Assembly: GCA_903772945.1 (NCBI GenBank)
Contig: CAICTM010000094.1
Span: forward strand, 58,740 to 122,739
Origin: Seminavis robusta
Taxonomy: Eukaryota > Bacillariophyta > Bacillariophyceae > Naviculales > Naviculaceae
DNA: 64,000 nt
Direction: 5' to 3'
In this document: piece after piece, positions 1 to 10,335 of the stretch
How the letters are laid out: each line of letters starts with the position of its first letter
How positions within the stretch are numbered: the stretch's first letter is position 1
The notes under the pieces: model-generated
Seen by the model: only the letters and a program-made list of their open reading frames with translations
What the model was told of the DNA's origin: nothing
Databases searched by the model: none
Made by a program: the position numbers and the translations under genes

Positions 1-72
1 TTTGGAAGCGTTTTCAAAAATGCATTAGAGCTCAAAAAGAAGCTCTAATGAGTTTTTGAAAACGCTTCCAAA
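1..72. repeat. Foldback palindrome at window edge
   Basis: Bases 1-32 and 41-72 are reverse complements with only two mismatches (bases 21-22 against 51-52), separated by an 8-base spacer (33-40). The transcript or single strand could form a 32-bp hairpin. No reading frame is associated. It could be the end of a foldback transposon or MITE, or a complete small palindrome; the window edge hides anything further left. Confidence 0.85.
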
Positions 73-708
73 AATTAATTAGGATTCGATTCGATTCATC
101 CACGCTCGAGTCGAGTCGTCATTCACTCATTCACTCCAAGGATTGTGCGTACGGTTGCAAAAGCGCACACACATGGCAGGTCCAGCGTAGTTTTTAAATA
201 TTATATTTACGCTAACGTCTAGTACTAGCTACATCGTAGATTGACGTCGAATGGACCGGCGGACCGGCGGAGCTGAGGTTCCGAATAAGCCAGCGTTGGA
301 GCTGGTGAGGTCTTGGTTTACCATTCAAAAACCGGACACCCGGACCCTTGTGGGATGACTTACCGGTACCTGGTACGTACAGTCGGGCTCGAGCTTTACA
401 ACTGAGAAGTTCATATTTTCAAAAAGCTACGGAATTTGTATTTGGTTCTCTGTTGGGATCCCAGATGCTGGTAGCAGCTCTAGCTAGCTAGCTAGTACCT
501 GGTACTTGTACTGGTACCGATGGTAGCCCCCCCGGGGAGTGGGAAATTCACGTGGAACCAGTACCATCCAGGACCTTCCAATGGTTGAGCTAATTCTCTC
601 TTTTATCCTCCCTTAAATTTTACACCAGCAGCTGAAGGCTTCCAAAACCAGTAGCTAGGATCGTCGTCCTTGAGTCCACAGTCGATTGATTAGTCTCGAT
701 CTCGATAA
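73..708. other. Intergenic, no gene seen
   Basis: No supported coding frame. The stretch carries several short palindromes of the kind seen in all intergenic parts of this window, such as the GCTAGC run near 485 and the GGTACC/ACCGGT clusters near 365 and 505-520. It lies beyond the 3' end of the minus-strand gene that stops at 709. Confidence 0.6.
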
Positions 709-2778
709 CTACTCTGCTCGGTTCTTTCCTTCTAAAAAGACGGTGTTGCCATCTCCGGTCATTGGCACCAACGGCGGTGGCGCGTCCATGCATTTCTTGT
801 TGGTGTTTCTGTTTCTAGTAGGTTCTACCCTGGTGCCAGCAATAGTTATAGAGTGCCCACTGCCGGATGGCAAAGTGGAGTTGTTGCTGGCACATTGGCT
901 GGTCATCTGGCTGTATCTTTCATCCCGGTGGTGATCGGCCAAAGACAATGCAGTATTCATGGAAGCCGTCATGGCCGTATTCACTGATGCATTCGTCAAC
1001 GGAACTTTGCCGGATGTAGACATTTTCAATGCTCTATTTTGGTCTTTCTGCTGGTTCACAGAAACCCTGAGAGTGTCCCCCTTTTCCTGCTCCTTTGAGT
1101 GAACGTTGCCTCCCTTGAGCATTTTGAACAGCTTCTTGACAGGGTTCTTGGGCTTGCTCTTTTGCAGATTGATTTTGCCAGTATCGGTATCGGCATGATC
1201 GACCATAGGATACGACGTGTCTGCTGGTTGAGGTTTTGCTTTTGTCCGGAAGGGGCTCAGGCCGCGGGTGTGCTTTCGACGAGTGCTGCTCTTGTCGTTG
1301 CTCTTGTCGTTGCTGGGATGAGCATCGCCCTCGTCCATCTTGGAACCAAGAACTCCTCCGCTACTAGAATCATCCATGAGACTTGCATCTTCATGCAGTT
1401 GCTGCTTGGCCTTTGCAGCTGTCTTCCATGCTTGTTTGCGATGAAGTGTGTCAACGGAGTCATCATCCATAGTACATGCAGTGCGGGTCTTTAGTTGTGT
1501 CATTGTGGAGCGGTCCAATGGTCGTAGCTTTGGTCTTGTCTGTTGAATCAAGGCTCGATTGTCGACCACTTCTGTCATTTGGGTATCCGTGGTGGTTTGT
1601 CGGTTGAGTGCACTGTTGAACATTTCGTCCAGTGATTGTTGTGCCGAAGGTTTCCTAGTACGAGTAATGCCGGTGCTATCTTGTCCCAGATTATCCTGGA
1701 TGGGGACCTCATAGTCATCTGTTACCTCCTCCTCTTCCGGATAGGGGTTTTCTTGTCCCAAGATGGCATCATTGCCATCATCATCCCCATCCGAAAAACC
1801 CATCGTAGACACCGAGACACGCAAGTCGTTATCATTGGCATTGGCGTTGCCCTCATTCTTGCTGTTACTGAACAAGAGGAGCATGCTTTTGTAATTGGTT
1901 GGGTGGGCACTGGGCCCCAGTTCATCCTCCAATAAGGAGACTTTTCCTGGACTTCCAAACGATGGCAATTCTCCTGCTGCTTCCGACACTCTCGTTTGCT
2001 TCCTGTCGTTGTTGTCATTGTCGGCATTGGCAAGTTTGTCCAACAATTTGTCCAGGTATTCTACCAGTGCTTTGGCTCTTTCCCGTTTGGATTCCTCTTT
2101 GGTTTCGTCCATGGCCTTTTGGCAGAGCTTGCGTTTGTGCCGTTGCAGAACTTTCAAAAGGTCTTTGGAAGGTTTACCGTTACTACCGGTACTAGTAGTT
2201 GTTTCCTGGAGACATGTCTGCAAAACTGGAGAGCATGGGGTGGTGGTGGTACTACCTGTACATGTATGCAGTAGCTGTGCCTTGTCATATGTGGCTTTTT
2301 CGACCAGGAATTCCAGTTTTGCTTGCATCTGTTTCCAATTTCTGCAAGTCACAGCAGTTTGTGCTACATGTACTACTGATTGTAGGACATGTAGAGTTGA
2401 GTACAGTTTTCCCATGGCTTTTGTCAGGTCTTGCAGAATGGTCGGACCCTCGATAAGTTGGAGCACTGGGTGCAGCTTGACCATTCGCTGGACAATGGAC
2501 GCAATCTTCTTGGTGTCACTGAGCAGGGACTTCAACATGGTACTAGTACTACCAGTACTACCAGTACTATTGCTATAGCCAGTTGCAGCCTGCTTGACTG
2601 TCTCCATGAGCTGCTTGACTGTGGATAAGGATAAGCATAAGGATGGCACTGCAAGAGATTCCGTCGGTTTCTCCGTTTGTTCTTGGCATTGCTGACGAAC
2701 GTAGCTGGCAACGGCTAGAATCTCGGCCTTGCTTCCTGATTCACATTCTTCTGGTTGGTGGACATCAGCACTTGTCAT
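709..2778 (-). CDS. Paralogue of U-box protein, lacking the U-box
   Basis: An uninterrupted 689-residue frame starting at an ATG at 2778. The N-terminal 270 residues are helical and collinear with the protein at 13635-16055: shared stretches include ILAVASYV, EKPTE, VKLHPVL, and VLQRHKRKL. The acidic and Ser/Thr-rich C-terminal half also matches it (VDNRA, KNPVKKLF, GHSITI, PPPLV near the end). The central 70-residue U-box of the paralogue is missing here, replaced by unrelated acidic low-complexity sequence (about residues 275-375). Without that domain I would not expect E2 binding, so it is probably not a ubiquitin ligase itself; the helical part may be a protein-binding region. No signal peptide or membrane segment is visible. 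The conserved basic KNPVKKLFKMLKGG patch near residue 570 could bind membrane or a partner, which is inference. Confidence 0.8.
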   Translation of the reverse strand: MTSADVHQPEECESGSKAEILAVASYVRQQCQEQTEKPTESLAVPSLCLSLSTVKQLMETVKQAATGYSNSTGSTGSTSTMLKSLLSDTKKIASIVQRMVKLHPVLQLIEGPTILQDLTKAMGKLYSTLHVLQSVVHVAQTAVTCRNWKQMQAKLEFLVEKATYDKAQLLHTCTGSTTTTPCSPVLQTCLQETTTSTGSNGKPSKDLLKVLQRHKRKLCQKAMDETKEESKRERAKALVEYLDKLLDKLANADNDNNDRKQTRVSEAAGELPSFGSPGKVSLLEDELGPSAHPTNYKSMLLLFSNSKNEGNANANDNDLRVSVSTMGFSDGDDDGNDAILGQENPYPEEEEVTDDYEVPIQDNLGQDSTGITRTRKPSAQQSLDEMFNSALNRQTTTDTQMTEVVDNRALIQQTRPKLRPLDRSTMTQLKTRTACTMDDDSVDTLHRKQAWKTAAKAKQQLHEDASLMDDSSSGGVLGSKMDEGDAHPSNDKSNDKSSTRRKHTRGLSPFRTKAKPQPADTSYPMVDHADTDTGKINLQKSKPKNPVKKLFKMLKGGNVHSKEQEKGDTLRVSVNQQKDQNRALKMSTSGKVPLTNASVNTAMTASMNTALSLADHHRDERYSQMTSQCASNNSTLPSGSGHSITIAGTRVEPTRNRNTNKKCMDAPPPLVPMTGDGNTVFLEGKNRAE

Positions 2779-3824
2779 GGCTGCAATGGCATGGAAGCTC
2801 TAGCTTGCTTACTGTAGTGTTGGTTAGTCTGCTAGTAGAAGACTTGATGAAAAAATAAATTGTGAGAAATGGAGGCCGTCTGCCAAAGTCGCATGATCCT
2901 TTCGTCGTCCCGCAGAACGGTACTCGCACCACCGGTACTGTACAATGATGAAGTGTCAGTGCAGCTTTTGTCTTTGGGTGGTCTTGTGCATTTGTCACTG
3001 TAGCAAAATCAGTACACATCATAGATTGTCAGTCATCTTGAACTATCGGTGGCAAAATTTTACTTAACTGTAAACTTGAGTGACTCCTTGCAAACATGGT
3101 TTAGGTGAACTAAGGATTATCAAAACAAACATTACCTTTAAGCAAATATTTCCTCCACGGAAGAATTGAGACAGAGAAAGGATTTAAAATCATGCAAAAA
3201 GCAGGTTTCAGCATCTACAATACCCGTAAACCTTCCCGTACTGCAGGTCTACCTTGTGAAATGCAACGATGATAGACTTGACTGACTACCGGTACACTCT
3301 ACTAGCTAGCCACTCGACTCGTCACTCATCGGGAGAAAGGGCACAGCCTAGACCAGAGCCTCTGCCGTACATTGTCAGCACCACCAATTGACGGCACGCA
3401 AAGAACTGAAGGCCTTGCCGTACCGGTACCGATCGGTACGGTAGCTTCAATGTTCCTACGCTACAGTACCTTCGCACGCCTTTCTACCTTTCTCAATTTC
3501 AACCTATTGCTCGTTGCATCGAGACCTTTCCGGGCCCAGGAGGTGAGAAAAAGAACCATGGTCCACCACAAACAGACCAACAAGGGCTGCTCAAGAGCTA
3601 CAGTGACCAAGCTTGGCCAATTTCAAACCAGGCAAAGATATGCATACCTAGCTAGTATGTAGCCCCGCCCACATGCACCCACCATACATCCGCTCAAAGC
3701 AAGTTATCGTGTTCTAAAGGTAGGACCGTTGTTGTCCAGGTTTTTGTGATAATCCGTCACTACTATGCAATTTAGAAAATTCAAATAGTACGGTATGGTA
3801 CTTTTGGGACAGGTTGTGGATGCT
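2779..3824. other. Intergenic, no gene seen
   Basis: Between the start of the minus-strand U-box-family gene and the stop of the minus-strand Hint gene. Longer open frames here have no recognisable domain and look accidental. The promoter of the 709-2778 gene must lie in the right-to-left direction from about 2780, but I see no clear core element. Confidence 0.5.
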
Positions 3825-5057
3825 TCAAGCTTCTTTCTTCAAGTCCATTGGGTCCACAGCAGGAGCATTAGTTCCACGGACAAAACCCACAAAGACCAAT
3901 CCACCAACAACCACAGCAGCAGCCAACTTTGCACCGAACAAGAGCTCCAAGGCATAGAGGGGACACAAGACACTCAAGTAGGCAGCCAAGAGGAACCATT
4001 GGACCGCCCAGTGCTGCACATGGAACCAGTCGGACAAATCAAACGCCATCTGCACAAAGTGAGCGACACCATCATTATTGTACGTCTGGCACAATTTGGG
4101 GCTGATCCCACCGGTGCAAACCAAACGAGGCAGAGTCATGAGCATGTGAGCAACATGGTGGTGAGAGATAATGGACGCAGAGTGGCCGTTTAATTTCATC
4201 ATTTCGGGATCGCCATTGGGCTGGAGGGAAATGTAGCAAGAGGAGGCAATGCCATCCACCACAAGGGTGCCATCCTGAGTCAGGGGAGCATAGATTCCAC
4301 GGTGCTGGACAGTCTCAATCTTAGTGATGACTGCAGCTCCTCCTTGTCCATGTCCAGCTTGAGCATGGGCGAGACTATCACCGACCTTGATGGATTTGGC
4401 CGTGACTGGAGCGTCCTTGCCCTGCACATAGACCAAATGCTCACCAGTGACTTCCAATGGTTTCTTGTTCTTGCCACTTGTGGTGTGAATTTGAAGGAAC
4501 TGGGTGTCAGTGGTGGCATCATTGTGAGCAAAGGCATAGACTGGTTGGTAACGGTTGTTGGCGGTCAAGACCATGTCTCCAATCTTGAGGTCCACCATCT
4601 TGGTGGGTACTTGTCCTTGGCCTTGACCTTGGCCTGGCTGTTGCACTGCCACAGTGGCTTCCTTGGAAAAACAAGAGGAAGCGGGGGCAGGAGTGGGAGC
4701 GGGAGCAGATGTGGTGGCACCAACGCAAATACACGTAATGGTCAGGTCCATGGTGCCGTCTAGTGTCAAATATCCTAGGTATACACTTGAGGATGTCATG
4801 TGGGAAATGGCGGTTCCACAAGCCACTGTACTAGTCGGAACAGTCCCACCAACAATCAGTTGAAGGGCAAAGTCTTTCACACCGCTACAGTCCACACTAC
4901 ATTGGATGTTGGTGGTTCCAGCTAGAGTAAATGATTCCGTAGTAACGAATGTGCTTGTGGCGGTAACATCTGTGGAAAAGCAGACAGCATCACCGTTGGC
5001 CATGGCCATCAATGTCATGATGGTAACAGAAAAGAGAGGGAGTGAAGCGATCTTCAT
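3825..5057 (-). CDS. Secreted/membrane protein with hedgehog-type Hint domain
   Basis: I place the start at the ATG at 5057 (410 residues): it begins with a classic signal peptide (basic MKIAS start, hydrophobic core, cleavage near residue 22) and both decayed copies begin at the same place. Residues 23-112 form a cysteine-bearing extracellular module. A proline/alanine linker leads to a Hint (hedgehog/intein) domain at about 129-280: it opens with SSCF (candidate nucleophile C129), contains the TGEHL block (H207) and the YAPLT..GTLVVDG..SSCY block ending at C274, all hallmarks of hedgehog C-terminal autoprocessing domains. A C-terminal part with Cys residues and one or two hydrophobic segments (about 352-392) follows. 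The family's Hint domain cleaves itself through a thioester; residue 128 is Ser rather than the Gly of hedgehog. The ligand attached, if any, is unknown. Confidence 0.85.
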   Translation of the reverse strand: MKIASLPLFSVTIMTLMAMANGDAVCFSTDVTATSTFVTTESFTLAGTTNIQCSVDCSGVKDFALQLIVGGTVPTSTVACGTAISHMTSSSVYLGYLTLDGTMDLTITCICVGATTSAPAPTPAPASSCFSKEATVAVQQPGQGQGQGQVPTKMVDLKIGDMVLTANNRYQPVYAFAHNDATTDTQFLQIHTTSGKNKKPLEVTGEHLVYVQGKDAPVTAKSIKVGDSLAHAQAGHGQGGAAVITKIETVQHRGIYAPLTQDGTLVVDGIASSCYISLQPNGDPEMMKLNGHSASIISHHHVAHMLMTLPRLVCTGGISPKLCQTYNNDGVAHFVQMAFDLSDWFHVQHWAVQWFLLAAYLSVLCPLYALELLFGAKLAAAVVVGGLVFVGFVRGTNAPAVDPMDLKKEA

Positions 5058-5568
5058 CTTTGTGGTGGTTGGCAGATTAATTTGGGAATTGTGAGCAGAA
5101 AGCTTCAATTTTTGTGGGGTGATGGAAGATGGAAGGATTGTGTATTGCAACAATAGGCAGCTGTAGCTACCGGTATAGTGCTGGTGGTACCGGCGGAAGC
5201 CAATGGTACTAGTCTACAACGCTCGCACGTACCGGCGGCGAAGGCGTTGCAGTCATTGGCGGCTGATATACCGGTGGCATCAATATCACCTAGCTGAATG
5301 AGATACCGGTGGCAATGATTTCACGAAACCTACTCCTAGTCCTGAATTCCGACTCGACTCGGCTCTTCTTTGCTTATTGAGCCTGGCCCTACCAGCTAGC
5401 TTGTAGCAAGCTTGCTTCCGTGGATAATCCTCCTCTTAAATCCTCGGTAAAAAAATTCATTTGCTAGCCAGCTAGCTAGGTACCGGTACGTCTAGCGAGC
5501 TAATAAAATATGAGATGTGATTAGGACGAGAACTAGGAACCAGGATTATGAGTCAGTCGTGGCAGTAT
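5058..5568. other. Upstream region of Hint gene, then piggyBac insertion site
   Basis: No coding frame. Holds the 5' flank of the Hint gene and clusters of ACCGGT, GGTACC and GCTAGC palindromes (for example near 5170-5200 and 5465-5490). It ends at the TTAA target duplication of the transposon at 5569. Confidence 0.5.
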
Positions 5569-5572
5569 TTAA

Positions 5573-5643
5573 CGCCAATCAGAGGTATGGGTCACATATG
5601 ACCTACGCAGACCTGCATGGGTCACATGTGACCTACGCAGACC
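5573..5643 (+). repeat. Left end of piggyBac element: TIR and two subterminal repeats
   Basis: The terminal inverted repeat 5573-5582 follows the TTAA at 5569. Two nearly identical 27-bp direct repeats follow (5587-5613 and 5617-5643), each itself a partial palindrome (GGTCACATATGACC, GGTCACATGTGACC). Such subterminal palindromes are expected binding sites for transposase; that role is inference here. Confidence 0.9.
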
Positions 5644-5833
5644 TTGTTAAACCATAACCACCTCTAAAGTCCAACTACAGCTATTCTAGATAGCACCATT
5701 CGAAAGAGCGTTGAAAGCTGCTTCTCTGTATAGTATATGGGTCACCATGGGCTATCTCCAGCCACAGAGGCGCTGTGGCAGCCTAAAGATAGGGACTTTT
5801 TGACTATCGACAGGATAAAAAACAGACACCACC

Positions 5834-8800
5834 ATGACGGACCCTCCCATGCCTCCTCTGCATGGCAAGAGTGGACCGCAAGGTGAGGAAACTGGTCTTA
5901 GTATAGTTAGAGAGGCTCTAGACTTGTCGCAGCTGCTGACAGGTGCTTCGAGGCACTCAACAATACCCCCAAACGAAGCAAACGAAAACGAAGAACAAGT
6001 GGTCCCGCAAGAGTCTCAAACTGAGCAAACCCAAGATACCGCAGCAACCACCACTACCAGGAAGAAGAAGCGACAGAGCTTTGCATTCTCTGGCAGACAC
6101 TTCAAGTGTAGCAGTGAACTGTTCCTGAATCCGGAGCATGAGGCCTCCTTCTTGGGAAAGTATCCACAGAATGACCTGGAGATTGTAGGAAAGGTGACGC
6201 AATGCCCCACCAGCAAGAACGGAAAGCGATATGGCTTCAAATGGATTACAGCTGGCACTGATGTAGACATTCGATGGACGAAGAACTATGAGGACAATTC
6301 GGCAGAGTTCAGAACAAAGCTGAAAGAACTCATATTGGCCTATGAGGAGGAGCAGAAAGGATTGGTAGTTGATCAAGAAAGCACTCCCGCGGACAGCCAA
6401 GGGACCGTGGGAACTTCAACAGAAAGGGCATCAACAGGCAGTAACACCAGGACACCAGCACCAAAGAAATCCAGTAAGGAGCAACCAACATCGCATGAAA
6501 GGGCACAAGCATATGCAAGTTTAAAAACTGCATGTTCGTCTGGTAGCGGGACCAGCTCGCGACACAAGGAAACAAACAGACGAGTGACAAGAGGAGATGA
6601 TGTTGATGGGTATGACTCTGACTCTGATGATGGAGACGATCTCAATGAATATGATGATGCCTTCGATACCGCAAGGATGGCTGAAGACTGTGATAGTGAT
6701 GACGATATTTACGAAATCCAAGCTACCGATGCAACAACAATCGCCAAAGATGACACCTACGGCAAGCTGGCACAGAAACTGCAATGGAAATTCCAATCAG
6801 TGACTTCTGAGGATGTGCCTTTTACAGAGAGGAAGAACATGCGAAAGGGTGACACTAAGCTGAAGCCAGGAGTGGGAGATCGGTGGAAAGATCCATTCGA
6901 ATGCTTCCAACGTGCTGGTTGTAGCAGAGGCTTCGTGACAGCACTGACAAGGGAATCTAACGATTATGCGAAGAACAACCTACTGGGTAACCATCGGAAA
7001 AGGAAGCTTTGTGGTGGCCATTGGAAAGACATAAGTGTAAAAGAGATGCATGTATTCTGCAATACACGGCTCTTAGCCTTATTCGCGACTCGATCCTAGA
7101 TAGGGTCTGAGTTCGACTCATGACGTAGTCCTTCGCGAATAGTCATTGGAGACAGAATTCTCAATGACCGCTCTAGTCAATACTAGGTTGATGATGAAAC
7201 ATCGCTCTAGATATTTAGCCACGTGGAGTACTTCCACGCTACTAGATAAATGCTAGACGAATCTTCCACGCGTTCCGTTTTTTGGATCGTGGAGTAGTAG
7301 ATTGCTACCCACCTACTCTATCTCACTCTACAGTCTCCCGCGGAGTTCAGATCTACGATCCTTTGATTGTGGATCTCTCTCGTTGATTAGTTTTTCATAG
7401 CTTTCTAATCCTCTCATAACTTTCATTCTCTCAAACTCAAAACACTCGAAAGATCTTTACACTAGCTTTTAGCGTAGTGCAATTCCTAGGCATCTTGTTG
7501 AAGATATCTTTGGCTCCCATGGATGGTGGCGGCTACCCAGCATATTTTCAGAAAGAACCGATGCAGATAAGTTTCTGTAACAGCGAAGAGGCCTTGACAA
7601 TCGAAGGCAGTGAAGGGTGGGCTTATCGGCACATGACACTACAGAGATTCAAGCAAATAAGGTCGGCTTTCCATCCAGAAGATAAAGACATGGCCGGTAC
7701 CAGCGACAAATGCTACCAGTTGAGGAGAGCAATCAATGCCACCAATAGTGCCTCTAAATCCACTTTCGAAGCAGGAGCTCAGTGCGCTTTTGATGAGGGT
7801 GGTGTTGCTTGCAGGTCCCGCTTTTGTCCTGTTCGACAGTACAATAAGGACAAACCCAATAAGTTCCGCGTGGACTTCTTTATCCTTGCGTGCTCTTCAA
7901 CTTACGCCATATTCAATATCGATGTCTATCAGGGCAGGAATGCAACAAACGTCGGCATTGATGAGAGCATCCAAGACCTTCCTACAACACAGAAAGCGGT
8001 TATGAATGCAGTGATGTCAACATTCGATGATGGTGGTGGCGCCAGACACATTGCAATGGATAACCGGTACATGTGCCCCGAGTTGGCTGTTCTGTTGCTC
8101 ACCAAATGTGGTTGTTACAGTACGGGCACTTGTCGCCGTAGAAGAAAGGGTTTTCCAGACCATCTGTTGGACTTGGATAAGAAAAATGGTCGTGGTGCTT
8201 ATAAGGTAGTCGCCGACAGAGTCAATCGCGTAATTATGACGCAGTGGGTTGACAACAAGGTAGTTACAATGGTCAGCACCAGGAGCGATACTACCATCGG
8301 CACAGTGAAGAGACAGATTGGTCCATTGGCGAGGCAGCTGGACTGTCCGGCTGTAATGATTGGCTACCAGAAAACAATGTTTGGTGTGGACAAAGGAGAC
8401 GAAATGCGGGCTCACTTTGGTGGCTTCTCCACAAAAGCCCACTTCAAGAAGTGGTATAAGCGAGTGTTCCTTGCCATCCTTGACGTGATGTTGATGAATG
8501 CACACATTGCCTGGAACTTGTCTGCGCAGGAAAGAGCTTCTCGAAACAGGAACCAGCTGAAAAGGCACGAATTTATGCTTTTCGTGGCAGAGTCTTTGTT
8601 GGAATACACCGAGCCCGAAGTCACAACAAAGCATCACACCCAAGAGGAGGAGGATATCATGAAGGATCACCTTCCTCTCCAAACCAAGATGAAGAGTAAT
8701 GCAAGGCAGCGATGCCTTGTTTGTCGCTTAGAGAATGGTGAATGGTTTGATCCGAAATTGGGAGCGACAGGAATCAGGACTGGGCTTGCTGTTTGCTCCG

Positions 8801-9165
8801 TTTGTGGAATTTATGCACACAATCACATTGTCACAGACTCTGATAGGAAGATTCACCATCTCCAGCAATTCCAGGAGAAAACGTGCTTCCAGATTGCGCA
8901 TCATCCTGATGGTGTTGCTCTGTGGAAATTTCGAGATCCCAAACACTGCAAGGGGGCACGATCGATCTGTAGGAATGCCCCAATCTGGAAGACACTTCGA
9001 ACGCTTTACGGTAAACCAGACAAAGAGATTCGAAAGCGTAAGAGACAGGACACTGCTAAAGGAGGGAAGAAATCCAGCGAGGAAACGAGCGATGACAGTG
9101 AGAAAAACAATGCTGGTGATGGTGGTGTCTACATGGATAGCAGCGAGAATGAGCTGTATGATTAG
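5834..9165 (+). pseudogene. piggyBac transposase gene, interrupted by a nested insertion
   Basis: The reading frame begins with ATG at 5834, runs to about 7057, is broken by a 428-bp addition (424-bp insert plus 4-bp duplication) that brings a stop at 7097-7099, and resumes at 7486 to a stop at 9165. Without the insert the two parts are in the same frame and the break falls in the conserved piggyBac block E-M-H-V-F / L-G-I-L-L, for a protein of about 967 residues. The first part has a long acidic, disordered N-terminus with a small conserved region near residues 90-175. The second part is the RNase-H-like DDE core: the FDEGG block, AMDNRYM and GVDKGDEM supply the three expected aspartates (residues 106, 195 and 305 counted from 7477). 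A Cys/His-rich C-terminal domain (CLVC...CSVCG...H...C) matches the family's DNA-binding end domain. An intron reading is possible but no GT-AG pair restores the conserved block. Confidence 0.88.
7058..7481. mobile_element. 424-bp non-autonomous element nested in the transposase
   Basis: Flanked by the 4-bp direct repeat ATTC (7054-7057 and 7482-7485). The ends are short imperfect inverted repeats: TGCAATACAC at the left and, read inwards from the right, TGCACTACGC. Internal inverted pieces are visible (TATTCGCGA near 7080 against TCGCGAATA near 7133; GTCATTG near 7142 against CAATGAC near 7160). There is no coding frame. Removal of the insert with one ATTC copy exactly restores the transposase frame, which defines its borders. 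The family is not identified; TSD length and TGCA ends do not settle a superfamily. Confidence 0.8.
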
Positions 9166-9355
9166 CCTAATTACATTCTAAGAGAGCAGTTCCAAACGCT
9201 ATATGTCACAGATGTGATCACTTTTACTAGACATTATCCTACTTTGTGGCGATGAACATTTCTTTGGGTCAATCGCCATTGAACTATTTGGCGATTGGCT
9301 AATCCGGCAGTCACTCTCTGATTGATTACTGCCTCTCTGACTGATTGTAGCGGTA

Positions 9356-10120
9356 CTAGTTCGCCTTGAAGCCCATGTACTCTGCATCAGTCTTCTTTCG
9401 GGGGTAGCAATCCTTGATCTCACCTTCCACACAGACTGGAAGTTTCATTCGCTTTCCTGGGCCAAGCCGACCATTGATCATACGAGAGGCTTCCCCATAG
9501 AGAGCCTTCCGAATCTTGTTGTTGTCATATCCTTCATCCTTCTTCATGTCTCCAGTCATCAAGAGCGAACCACCCATCATGTCCTGCAGCATATAGCACG
9601 GCGCCTGGAAGCAATATCGACAGGTCCTCGACTCCAGAGGCTCAGACTCTTTCTTCTTGTAATCGAGGACTGTGGGTTTGTGGGGCAAATTTGTTCGTCG
9701 GATGGTTGGATCGGCGGCAGCATATTCATTGACATCAGGGTGGTTGGGGTAGATAGGTGAATCATCGCCATGAGGGAAGGAAGGAGATCCATTTGGATAT
9801 TGGGGAAAGCCGTCAGGAACAAGGTCAGTCAATCTCACGACTTTGAATCCATAATCAGTTGGTGTTCTTGGTTTGAGGTTCTTACCGCCCACTGCATCAG
9901 CTGGTTCATCCTTGCCGAACTCGAATTCTCCTTCATCAGCACCACTGTCTTCTTGCTCTTTCTTCACTGCAATGGCGTGCTTCTGAGAGAGAGGAACGTC
10001 AGCAACAACACCTTCATTCTGAAACTGCTCGATGACCTTGATGTCGTGTTCCCAATCAGACTGCATGATGGCGGCCCAATTGATTTCTCCTTTGTTTTCC
10101 TTGTTGTTGCGAGTTGTCAT
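9356..10120 (-). CDS. Accessory gene of the piggyBac element, function unknown
   Basis: A 254-residue frame with an ATG at 10120, convergent with the transposase and ending 190 bp from its stop, entirely inside the transposon ends. The N-terminal 80 residues are charged and probably disordered. The middle is proline-rich (residues 100-150). The C-terminal part has a Cys cluster C167, C170, C175 (motif CRYCFQAPC), then KALYGEASRMINGRLGPGKR and C230/C238 before the Tyr-Met-Gly-Phe end, suggesting a small zinc-binding or disulphide-stabilised fold. I recognise no named domain. The frame is intact although the transposase is not, so it may have been kept after, or the transposase break may be recent. 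A helper role in transposition or host-factor interaction is inference. Confidence 0.78.
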   Translation of the reverse strand: MTTRNNKENKGEINWAAIMQSDWEHDIKVIEQFQNEGVVADVPLSQKHAIAVKKEQEDSGADEGEFEFGKDEPADAVGGKNLKPRTPTDYGFKVVRLTDLVPDGFPQYPNGSPSFPHGDDSPIYPNHPDVNEYAAADPTIRRTNLPHKPTVLDYKKKESEPLESRTCRYCFQAPCYMLQDMMGGSLLMTGDMKKDEGYDNNKIRKALYGEASRMINGRLGPGKRMKLPVCVEGEIKDCYPRKKTDAEYMGFKAN

Positions 10121-10335
10121 GATGCCTGCTGAGATAATGAGATAATGAAAGGCATTGGTTGTAGTCTTCTTCTAGCTTTTGGATCCTTTCTGTTGTAGCC
10201 ACGATATCTTTCTGTTGTGCAAGCAAGGATTGCCGGCATTGGATCCAAATTATTGTTGGTTGGAGGGAGGATGGCGCCATTGCCCAACTTTCATTTGGGT
10301 TTTTTTAAGCTTTTGTGACCTACCTGTGGCTACCT

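Noticed and set aside
1257-2628. Several plus-strand frames opposite the first gene
   Set aside because: Shadows of the 689-residue minus-strand gene; no independent support.
7052-7452. Intron reading of the transposase interruption (GT at 7052, AG at 7452)
   Set aside because: It keeps the frame but adds about eleven residues in the middle of the conserved block, while the ATTC-flanked insertion model restores that block exactly.
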